Positions 27,001-39,000 of a DNA stretch of 64,000 nt are shown here, piece by piece. A program made the translations under genes and the position numbers. The notes under the pieces were generated by a model. That model was not told where the DNA came from, did not search any database, and saw only the letters and a program-made list of their open reading frames with translations. The stretch is from positions 148,480 to 212,479 of the forward strand of contig NMRB01001054.1 of assembly GCA_002633025.1 (NCBI GenBank). Reading direction: 5' to 3'. The DNA is from Notospermus geniculatus. Lineage: Eukaryota > Nemertea > Pilidiophora > Heteronemertea > Lineidae. Every line of letters starts with the position of its first letter. Position 1 is the stretch's first letter.

Positions 27001-30000
27001 TTCAGGCAGTCCTAGCTCAGGCCACTGGCACTGGGTGTGCATTGGAAATGGAGGAGCTCAATACAGGTCAAGTCCCACTTGGTATTCATCTGCAGCAAGC
27101 GATCCATATCCGCCACAATCTAGGGTACATGTAAATCATGGACTTGAATTCCCAGGTCAGCAAAATCATTCTATTTGTTCAACATCAATATCAGATTCAG
27201 TTTTTCATTTTCACGGATTAAAATCATTGTTGTGGGACATCAAATGGATCATTGACACACGCTGGATGTTTATCCTGCGATCTACACTGATCTGATCTAT
27301 ATAACTAGGCCATACTTTGATGGTTACGGAGGTATGGGCATTGACAACCACTGACTATGGCCCGTATTCTAGAACGTTCCTTTAAACCCGCCGCACACGT
27401 GAGCTATCTGCTGAGCAAAAAGTTATTCGAGACCGTTTGCTCAGCAGATAGCTCACCGAAAAATACGCGCACACACGAGCTTTCTGCCTCGCGAGGCAAA
27501 AAACTCACCGAAATTACGCGCACACGCGAGCTGTCTGCTGAGCAAACGGTCTCGAATAACTTTTTGCTCAGCAGATAGCTCCCGTGTGCGGCAGGCTTAA
27601 CGTTAAGGTCGACCTTAAGTCTATTGTAAAACCATCGAGAACAATAGATTTAAGGTGGACCTTAATGTTAAGGAACGTTCTAGAATACGGCTCTATGTGT
27701 GTTGTGAAGAGTTCATCCATTCTGGAGGCTACCGGTACATTGAACCATTTGTTTTGATGGTTTTACTGTGAGCTGAAGACTTTACCCATGCATCTTGTCA
27801 TGAGAGTTCTGTTTTGGACACAGCAGACAGGAGACAGTTTCGCAGTCAGAAGACAGTTTGGCAGTCAGCAGGTAGTTTGGCAGTCAGGAGACAGTTTGGC
27901 AGTCAGGAGACGGTTTGGCAGTCAGCAGACGGTTTGGCAGTCAGCAGACGGTTTGGCAGTCAGCAGACGGTTTGGCAGTCAGGTGGCAGTTTGGCAGTTA
28001 GGAGACAGTTTGGCAGTTAGGAGACAGTTTGGCAGTCAGGAGACAGTCTGGCAGTCAGGAGACAATTTGGAGTCAGCAGACAGTTTGGCAGTCAACAGAC
28101 AGTTCGGCAATAAGCAGACAGTTTGGCAATCAGCAGACAGTTTGGCAGTCAGCAGACAGTTTGGCAGTCAGCAGACAGTTCGGCAATAAGCAGACAGTTC
28201 GGCAATAAGCAGACAGTTTGGCAATAAGCAGATATTTTGGCAATCAGCAGACGGTTTGGCAATCAGCAGACAGTTTGGCAGTTATAATAGCAGACAAATC
28301 TGTGGATTAAAAGATGTGGATTAATTTGGCCCAGTATTTGGATGAACCAGAGAACTGTTGAAGTCCCATTTGAAAAAAAAATCACCTCACAAACTGGATC
28401 AGAATGTCATCGCATCATTGAGAAGTATATTCCAAAGTATATTTTCAAAACGGTCACCTGTCTTGGAGGTAAACTAAAGTTTTGAGAGGAATGAATGGGG
28501 GATCATTGGAGTGTTACGGATGACTTGTCCTGACTTGCAACACCGCTTGTGGTGACCTAGAAATTTTTCAAAGGGNACGGGAACTTATTGACTGCCTGCA
28601 CAGACATGGGTTGTCAATATCCTACGACAGAGTACTGAAGATATCCTCATCTGCCGCCAAATGTATCATTGACCGTTTTGAAAGGGATGGCGTCGTTACT
28701 CCTCCACAGATGAAGAGTGGTATTTTCACAACCGGTCAAGTTGACAACATTGACCACAATCCTACTTCCACCACCGCCACTGACTCCTTTCATGGAACGG
28801 CACACTCAATTTGTCAGCATCCAACAGAAGATAATCAAGGCACAGATCGGGAGCGAATAATCTTCGAAGAAACCGTCTCACTCACGGAGAGACAAATCCG
28901 CCCTCTCCCTTTTTCGTACACGAACATATTGCCAGTTGAACCCATGCCCAAAGAAATAAAGGCACCTGTCATTAATGGACCAATGACACCCGGTACAGAC
29001 AAGCTGTCAGAAGATAGGAAAGAGGAGAATAAATGGCTTGAAAAGCAGTTTTCCTTACTAGTGGAAGGACAGGCCGGCGTTGAAGATTTTGTGTCGTGGG
29101 CAGCATATCACGCATCCATACGTGGACTAACTGAAACTCCGCCAACCCGCATAGCATTGATGCCAATGTTCCGAGAATCATCCCATTCTTTCGCCATGAT
29201 TATGCATTGTTTAAGGACTAATCAAGGAGCAACGGAATTTCTCAATCCAGGCCAAGTTCCAGTTCTGACAATGGATCAGCCGCTCTACGCCATCGGAAAG
29301 CAGATCCAGTGGAGGTTTCCCGAGTTGTATGGTGAAGATAAATACGTGGTAATGCTTGGCCCACTGCACATCGAAATGGCTGCCCTGAAAGTCATTGGTG
29401 ACTTCATTGATGGGAGTGGATGGACGAACGCGATTGCCCAGGCAAATGTGGCATCAAAGGGTACTGCAGATGGATTCATACATGCGTCGCACGTAACGAA
29501 GACGAGAAGGGCACATCAGGTAACTGCAGCTGTCCTGTACGATTTACAGAGACAAGCATATGTCCAGTCTGAAGAGTTTGCTGCAGATTCCAGCATCTTC
29601 ACTGAATCATCGTTCAAAGATTGGTGCGAAAGAAAGAGCCACGCTCACCCGATGTTCATGTTCTGGAATACTGTCCTTGAGCTTGAGCTACTGGTACTTG
29701 CATTTGTGCGATCAATTCGAACATCAGACTTTGAATTGTACGTCGAGACCCTGAGTAAGCTGGCACCATGGTTCTTTGCTTTGGACCATGTTCACTACGC
29801 GCGTTGGCTTCCTGTACATATAAGAGACATGACTACACTTCGACAAAGATGTCCTGCAGTTCACCAAAGCTTCATGCGTGGCGCATTCACTTCCAACAAA
29901 ACTGGTCACCCATTCTCAGCAATTGGACTGGATCAGGCACATGAACAGATGAATGCTTGTGTCAAAGGAGATGGTGGAGCCATTGGATTGACGGAGAATC

Positions 30001-33000
30001 CTGGTGCATTACGTCGCTGGATGGTTGCTGGACCACAGCTGTCGGCTATCATAACAGAATATGAAGACGGGATTGACCATAGGAGTGACAACAGTGAGAA
30101 ACACCATGACCAAGGTGCCAGCAGACAACGATCGTTCGCTGACGATGTGCGCGGCCTTCTTTCAACAATTGAGGAAATGGGCAACCCGTTTGTTGATAAA
30201 AGCAAAGACTTGCTCACTCTCGATTCTCAGGACATCATGCCGAAGAGTGTCGTCGATAGTATTCGCAAAATACAAAATCTTGGCGAAAGACAGTACACTA
30301 CATTCACTGAAGAACGACTGCTCAAGTCTGAGAAACTGGTCAGCGCTCCGATTTCACGGAATTCTTTGCCGCTGTTCAGCCGACCAAACAAAGGAGTCCC
30401 ATCAAAAGAGAAGGTCAAGTTGGAAGAACTGAAAAGTGATTGCGCCTTGTTTTCAAGATTGTACATCTCAAGTCAATCGAGGGAGGGAAACCTGGAGGAA
30501 TTCTTCAAACATGAAAATCAACAGTACCCACCATCAATTTCATTTGGAGGGAAACTCAGACAAGGGAAAAAGTCAGATCTTGTGAACTGCCTTGAATCGA
30601 AAACTTCATCAACTGTTCGAAATTCCCCTAGCGTGGAAATGAAAGTACTTGATGGTGCAGCAGTTGTACATTTGCTGTCGGTGGGAGAAGCGAGAACGTT
30701 CAAAGAATACGCTGAGGATGTATTCATCCCATACGTATCATCACAGCTCGAAAGAACAAACCGAGTTGATCTTGTTTGGGATATCTACATGAAAAACAGC
30801 CTAAAATGTTCAACAAGGGAGAGCCGAGGAACAGGCACACGTAGGCGTGTTTCTGCCAATGTCAGACTACCTGGGAACTGGAAAAACTTCCTACGGAATG
30901 ATGAAAACAAGGATGAACTTTTTCATTTCTTAGCACATGAGACAGTTTCCATCAAGGCAGAATCGAAGGTTGTGGTATCCACAGTTGATGACAGAGTTAT
31001 CTGCAACAATTCCGACCAGAATACGGAAAGGCTCCAGCCATGTTCTCATGAGGAGGCGGACACAAGGATCTTTGTTCACGTTCTAGATGGCATGAATGCT
31101 GGCTTCAAGCAATTGATGATCAGGACAGTGGATACGGATATAGTAGTCTTGGCTGTAGCAAAGTTCCATGACCTAGTCAACCTAGAAGAGTTATGGATAG
31201 CATTCGGAACAGGAAAGGATTTCAGATACATCCCAGTTCATGAGATTGCTGCTGCTACCGGTCCTCAAATGGCAAAAGGCTTGCCATTCTTTCATTCGTT
31301 TACAGGCTCTGACACCACGTCATTCTTTGCAAACTATGGCAAGAAATCTGCCTGGCAAACATGGCTTGCACTTCCTCAGATAACAGAGAGTTTTGTGCAG
31401 CTTTCATCGCCATCGACATCCAGTCTGCATGACGATATCGTCCGAAAACTAGAACGATTCGTTGTTCTGCTGTACAATCGCACAAGTGACCTGTTGCATG
31501 TTGACACTGCTCGAATGAAGTTGTTCTCTAAAATGAGACGAACCATCGACAACATCCCTCCGACAAGAGCTGCCCTCGAAGAGCACATCAGAAGAGCTAC
31601 CTACCAAGCCGGTCATGTGTGGGGTCAGACGCTCGAATTACAACCACTGATCCCCAAACCAACAGATTGGGGTTGGCAAGAAACTGACACCGGCCTTAAA
31701 CCACGGTGGACAACGCTACCTGTTGCAGAGGAGGCCTGCCAGGAACTTATTTCTTGCAAATGTACCAAGTCCTGTACAGGCAACTGCAAGTGTTTCAAGG
31801 CTAACTTCTCCCCCACTTGTACCCAACTCTGCAAGTGTGAGGGAAACTGCTATAAGGTTTAACCTTAGTACTGATCACGTAATCATAGGTTACAGATCAA
31901 GTAGCCAGATATCTTCTGCTTCGATGCTATGATATACTTCGGGGTTCAAGTAGCAACAAGTCAAGGTCATGGTGTTAACCGTCATAAACCTTCATACAGT
32001 ATCATTGTACCTCCATGTCTACTTTGAATAGTGACTGGTCTCAGAAACAAGTTATTGCTATTGCAGTTTCGGCATATCCACATGTTCCATAAAAATATTA
32101 GCAATGCCATATTATTGGTACCCTGTGTGACTGATCGAATTGATATTGATTGATATCTACATGTAAAATACAGTCTGTGATATTATGTGCTGTTGTCTGA
32201 TAGAAGAATACATATTGATGAGCAATTTGAACTTTTCTCGTGCATTATATACCTCACATACAAGATGTTGACGCTTCACAAAACATGGCAGTCACCATTG
32301 AAATTGAAATTCAATAGGTTGACTCCATTCCACGCTGTTGTCGCACTAATACCAAATAATCGATGTATTTAGGATTCTGTTTCGTCCTGAAGTAGTTAAA
32401 CAAATGGAGCCCGCGACAGGGCGGCCATCTTGAAATCCAATATGGCGTCCATCCGACATGAATTTTGGGGGTTCCATGTGGTTCCTTGGTATCAAAAACA
32501 TGGGTAAACATGCTTCATTTACAGCGTTACGAGCAATAGGACCCGAGATTTTGAGGGAAAATGGCAATTTCGGCAGCCATATTTGAATTCAATATGGCGG
32601 CCGCCAGGGGGCGCGAATTTTGGGGGTCCATTTTTTTCTCGGATGATAAGGTATTACAGTACCCATGTGGGGAGTTTCATGCAAATAATCCATATATGTG
32701 GGATTCTATTTCGTCCTAAAGTAATGAGTCAACAAATGGAGCCCGCAAAACGGCGGCCATCTTGAAATCCAATATGGCGTCCATCCGACATAAATTTTGG
32801 GGGTTCCATGTTGTTCCTTGATATCAAAAACATGGGTAAACATGCTTCATTTACAGCATTACGAGCAATAGGCCCCGAGATATTGCGGAAAAATGGCAAT
32901 TTCGGCAGCCATATTTGAAATCAATATGGCGGCCGCCAGGGGGCGCGAATTTTTGGGGTCCATTTTTTTTAATGATCCTTAGGTATCAAAGTACCCATGT

Positions 33001-36000
33001 GGAAAGTTTCGTGCTTTCTTGAAGAAGTGAAAGATTTTTACCCTTAACCGCTGTACTACTAAGGCTACATGTTCGGTGCTCTGATTTGTGAATGAAAAAC
33101 CTTGAAGTACAATGCCATGGAAAAGCATTTGCTAGCTTTTATGAATATCAGCCATTGTCCTGCCCTAAAAATCCTGCCAGTTTTCCATCGTAATTTTCCA
33201 CTCTCTCTCTGCAGAAGATGAGCTTGAAGAAGTGACAGTTGACGTCACTGTTTCAGAGGTTGACATGGAGACAGAAAAACAGGTAGAAACTGTTGTTGAG
33301 CCTGCCTCTGTTGTTGAGCCTTCCTCAGTTGTTGAGCCTGCCTCACCTGTAAGTTTTGCTTTTCGCTTTAGGAGTTTCACACTGCAGTGGAACCTCTCTA
33401 TAGACCGTTCTCAAATTGACGTAAACGACAAAGATCTGCGCACTTCCGCCGAAATCTCAACGATAACCTTGGTCTGAAACAGAATGACGTGACGCAGACA
33501 ACCCCACGACAGTGACGTCGAAGACGTTGCGTCAGACTCAACCATTGCTGTATCATAGATGGCGTCACGTCAGCCGGTTTCAGATTGAGGTTCTGGTTGA
33601 GATTTCGGCGGAAGTGCGCAAATCTGCAAATTCGAGAATGGTCTATTAAGGACACCTTTGGTATTGGTGGTTGCTGTCCTTAATTGAGAGGTGTCCTGAT
33701 TACAGAGGTCGAACTGAATAGAAATGACCAGTTTGGGACTGAACTTTGGTGTCCTTAATAGAGAGGTGTCCTCCTGGCAGAGGTGTCCGCAAGAGAGGTT
33801 CCACTGTATTTCTTCATTGTGTCGGTTTGGGCCTTCTTTCTCCAGAATGTCTGCATAATGTCCATTCTGTCATGTCTCTTGAGTTTTCCTCAGTATATTG
33901 GCCTATAGACAAATCCCAAATTGACGTAAACGAGAAAGATCTGCGCACTTCCGCCGAAATCGCAAACACAACCTCGGTCTCTCTGAAACCGAATGACATA
34001 ACACAGAGAACCCCACAACAGTGACTTCGACGACGTTGCGTCAGACTCGACCATTGCTGAATCATGGATTGCGTGACGTCAGCTGGTTTCAGATCGAGGT
34101 TGTTGTTGGGATTTCGGCGGAAGTGCGCAGATCTGTGAATTCGAGAATCGTCTATAGACAATTGACTGCAACTCCTATAGTGTTCTGAAATCTATTCGCA
34201 GATGGTTGCTTGTGTATTTATTTTGCTGCCAACATCACTTTAAGTTCCTAATTTCTGATGTACCTGTACCTTGTTTTTTGTGCTTCATTTCATACCCTTC
34301 ACTGCCCTTCCAAAATTACTGTCGTAAAATTCAAATGTTTTCTAAGTTTAAAAACAGTGCATCATACACCCGGATTAATATATTTCTGTACTTTGCAACC
34401 ACTCTTGATTATCATTTTGTAATAATACATGGCCATCCCTTATTCCCTTGACCCTCCTTTTGGGTAACAAACCCACCTCATTGAAGGTTTTATACTTGAC
34501 TCTATTATCTTATCTGTGTTGAAGGGAGATGGTTTTTTTCGCAATTCTCATGGAATGGTTATTTCACTTTCTGAGAATTTCACGTCTGAACACTTNNNNN
34601 NNNNNNNNNNNNNNNNNNNNNNNNNNNNNNNNNNNNNNNNNNNNNNNNNNNNNNNNNNNNNNNNNNNNNNNNNNNNNNNNNNNNNNNNNNNNNNNNNNNN
34701 NNNNNNNNNNNNNNNNNNNNNNNNNNNNNNNNNNNNNNNNNNNNNNNNNNNNNNNNNNNNNNNNNNNNNNNNNNNNNNNNNNNNNNNNNNNNNNNNNNNN
34801 NNNNNNNNNNNNNNNNNNNNNNNNNNTAAAGGGGGCAATCCCCCTCAAAAATGTTTTGGTGGAAGCCCTCTTGGCGCCAACAGCCGTTTTGCTCTCTGGC
34901 GATAAGATGTTGCTTGTGTTATCCCCTGGTGTACCGCTGGTAATCTCCGTAGCCTACATCGTAGGCCTACACAAACCGAGAGAGCCGGCTTACTATTGAT
35001 TAAGTCTAGTATGCCCAGTCAGTGGCCTAAATACATAATCATATTTTTATCACTCATGACAAATGAATGAAAAACTAACTATATTTAGAATTGCTGGACA
35101 AAAATTGGGTGGCACCTTATATCTACTATTTAGATCGGGTGTCCTGAAAATGGGAATTAGGTTGAATATAATGTTGTCACGTTTTTTGTTGGCCATTTGT
35201 GTGGCACGTGATTGTAGATAAATAACTTCTGTTGTCATGATCGATAGCTGTGCTGAACCCGATCTGCGACATTTGGCATTGTCGGCGAAGGCGCTTTCCT
35301 TTCTCATCTTTGCTTTGACTGTATAAGGAGCACGGTATTGGATCTCTAATGCGTTATTTGACTGCCGACGTAGAGGGAGCCATCTAGCGGCAGCAATACG
35401 AACTACAAAAATGCGAATTCGAGAATCGTCTATCATGTTGCTCAAAGTAGGCTATAGTTTGCGAATTGGAATTCCAAACTCTGAGTCTGAATCAGAATAA
35501 AAGGACCTGATCAGGGTTTCCGCCAGAAAAAAAAAGAGGGTACGGACCCAAAAAAAATTTTTTTTTCAAAAAAATTTTTTTTTAATTTTTTTAAATTTTT
35601 TAAATTTTTTTAGGTTTTTAAACGATGTTTGGTGCCACTTTAGGCATATTTTGAAACATAAAATCCCTGTGCCGGTCATGCCGGTTGTTTCAGTTTGGTT
35701 TTGTCCGGCCTGTTTGCCAAACTTGCCAATATGAATACTGCTGTTAATAATGGTGAAAAACAATGAATACTGCTGATAAATATGTGAATTTATCAAATAA
35801 AGACTGCATGTACCGTACAACATTATATTTGACTTCTTCAAATTGCTTAAGGCATCATCAGTAGGTTTATATCACTTCATGGAAAAACGGTTACCGGTAC
35901 CCAACGTTTCTGAGGGTACGGATCCGTACCCTGAAAAAATTTAAGGGTACAGAATTTTACCCTATGGCGGAAACCCTGCTGATCTGTTGTCAATTCCATC

Positions 36001-39000
36001 AGATTCATCCAGAAAAGTGAAATATCAAGTTGCTGACGGCAATCAACATGGATGGTAGTGGTATGCATTGAAACCGTTCTCTCTCTTGCAATACAATATG
36101 GATTTGAGGCGTTTGATCTATTGACTACACTTCCCTTTACCTGTTCTAACAAAGCTTTGGCCACTCACTACACTATCTCGCTGAGCAGACTCAAAATGTC
36201 TGTGAAAATCTACTTACTAGTGGTGTAGTTAGCTTAAGTTGTCCAGGAGCCAAATTTGTGTGGGACTGGCCAATTTGGAACAGCAGCATTTCTGTGCAGT
36301 GGTGAAGGTCACCCCGCTGACCGCAGCTGTATATGTGAAAATCACTTTTCCTTTTGGGAAATTTGGCGCCAGTTACCTTTAATGACTTCTTATTGAGAGT
36401 TTTAAATAGCATACCGCCCAGGTACTAATTTTTGGAGCAAAGTTCGGACAAACATTACGAATCATACAAGGATTTCTGAGTGTCCGTTTTGTCTGCACCT
36501 AGAGGACAAACAACATGGAATTGACCGGGCTGACATCATTCGGACGGCTTGCTTTTGTGTATTCCTATATTCTTATTGTACTGTGGATGTCATAGTTAGT
36601 TTGTGACAACTAGGCTACATATCTGGAGGTCACTTTTACTTTGGGGGAATTTGGCATCAGTTGCCTTTAATGAGTTCTTGTTTGGAGTTCTAAATTGTGT
36701 GGTCCTAAATTTGTACTGTGGATGTATATCTACTGTGATGTCATACTTTAAGTTAGTTACAACTGCACGCCTGGAGATCACCTTCCTTTGGAAATTTGGC
36801 GTCAGTCAGCCGCACTTATTACCAAAAGATGGCAGCAAAGTTCTAGCGGACCAATACAAAAGAACAATCTCCCGATTGGTACTCAATCAACCATGAAGGT
36901 CCGCTAGGTATTGACTTGGACCGTAGTGACACCTATTGGTCAACTGACTGACAGCTTCTGTTGCCTTTGACAAATTCTTGCTGGGAGGTTGCTATCATGT
37001 GGTAATGTCGTATAGCCTTGCTCCTGGATTTGAGCATCGCGATTCACATTCACATTCTAATTTACAAATTCACCATGTTCTACATCTCGGATCCACGTTT
37101 CACGGATTCAGACGAAGAGGCCGATGAATTGTCGGATTTGTTATTGTTCCCCGGTGTTTTCGAGAAAGATTTTGAACAGCGCGTAGCTCCAAGCCACCTC
37201 CCACAATACAGTCGGCGTAAATCGACCTCCTTGCGTCACAGATGTGGCTTGAATATTCATGACGTGCATGATACATGTACTTCACATGAGGTTAGGTCCA
37301 CTGGACTAATTTGCACTATCGGTATGTTTACACTCAGATGGTGGACTTTACGATGTCCAGCCAACTTGGATTCATAAAGACCTTTCCAACAAAGATGGCG
37401 GCCTGTATTTCTCTCGTGGCCATTCATTGTCCAAGTATGATATAACAAATGCTCAGCTCCCTTCGGTTTTCGTCAGTCGCACAACTGGCTTCCCACAGAG
37501 CACTGGTGATGAGTCCAAACACCAGGGTGTCCCTGGATGGATATAACACTATCACACACATCCTCTCAGACAATTATGTTATCGGTACCTAACTTTTGTG
37601 CCCATGGCCCGCTTGACCAGCTTAGCCTGCCAGCGGCCATTGAATGGTATTAAGCTTCTGACGTCATATGGTGAGAACTGTTAGTGTTAGACCACCATCT
37701 CTGTTGCAAAGGTGTATACAGGGCAGTCTTTCTTAAACTTGGCCTCACCTTGCCGAGTCCTGCAGCTTGGCTACGAGCTAACGTAAAAAGTCTGACGTAC
37801 ATTCTGCGTTGAGCCATACCACAATCTCTCTTCTCTATTAACCCTTCAGATTTCACCTGATCTGGTATTGTACATGTATTATGACTACAGTGGAGCTCTC
37901 TCTATAGATGCAAATTGACGTAAACAAGAAAGATCTATGCACTTCTGCCGAAATCGAACCATAACCTCGGTCTGAAACTGAATGACGTGATGCAGAGAAC
38001 CCCACGACAGTGACGTAGAAGATGTTGCGTCAGAGTTGACCATTGCTGCATCATGGATTGCGTCACGTCAGCTGGTTTCAGATCGACGTTCTGGTTGAGA
38101 TTTCGGCGGAAGTGCGCAGATGTGCGAATTAGAGAATGGTCTATGAAGGACTCCTTTGAGGTTGAGCGGTTCTGTCCTTAATTGAGAGGTGTCCTGATTA
38201 CAGAGGTCAAAATCAGTAGCAACAGCAAGTATGGGACTGAATTCTGGTGTCCTTAATAGAGAGCTATCCATAATTTTGTCGTTTTAGGTCCAGCATGTCG
38301 CGAGATCAAGACGCTCGAGGCGATGATGATGGAGGGTATGAATGTCGCCCGTTTGAACTTCTCGCACGGGACGCATGAGGTAAGGTCAAGGTCAAGTTTG
38401 ATTGGCGCCGTGATTCTGTGAAATATTGAGGAACCTTGATGGACTAGTGGTTATAATGTCTGCGTAGCAAGCAGCAGGTCCCGGGTTTGAATCCTGGGCC
38501 ATGTGGGATTAATCGTCCCTGGCTCTTCAGTCCGTCGCATGGGACAGTAAGCCGTGGTGCCTTGTATGTTGTGCCTTTACAAGGGCAAGTAAAAGACCCC
38601 ATCCAAGTGAGGAACATCAGTAGCTTGAGATGGCCTCTTCCGTACTTACGTAAAAGGTGTATTAAATGTCTAATCCTATGGAACAGGGTACCCAGTATCT
38701 GGGGTAACGACTGCCTGTAAGGCTCAGGGGTAAGGGTTAGGATCAGGCTTTAGGGTCAGGGGTAGGAGGCCAGAAGGGTTGTGGGATAGGGGCGAAGGGT
38801 TAGGATTCAGAGTGGATGCATTCACCCCTTCAGCCACACTTACCAGGGCCAATAATGCTGTGGCTTCAGCCCTGACAGAAAAATGTAATGAACAAATCCA
38901 TTGTTCTTGGCATATTTTGACGCCCCTTCTTGTGTTTTCAGTACCATGAGGGAACCATCAAGAACATCCGTCAAGCCATGGCCAATTTTAACCGCCCCCA

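Noticed and set aside
27788-28189. 133-codon repeat protein ([14 protein letters not shown])
   Set aside because: It is a minisatellite translation: the 19-residue period is three frames of a 19-base unit.
33814-34161. ORFs of 80-115 codons in MITE copies ([15 protein letters not shown] type)
   Set aside because: The same frame recurs in every MITE copy because they are homologous repeats. None has a start, length or motif of a transposase.
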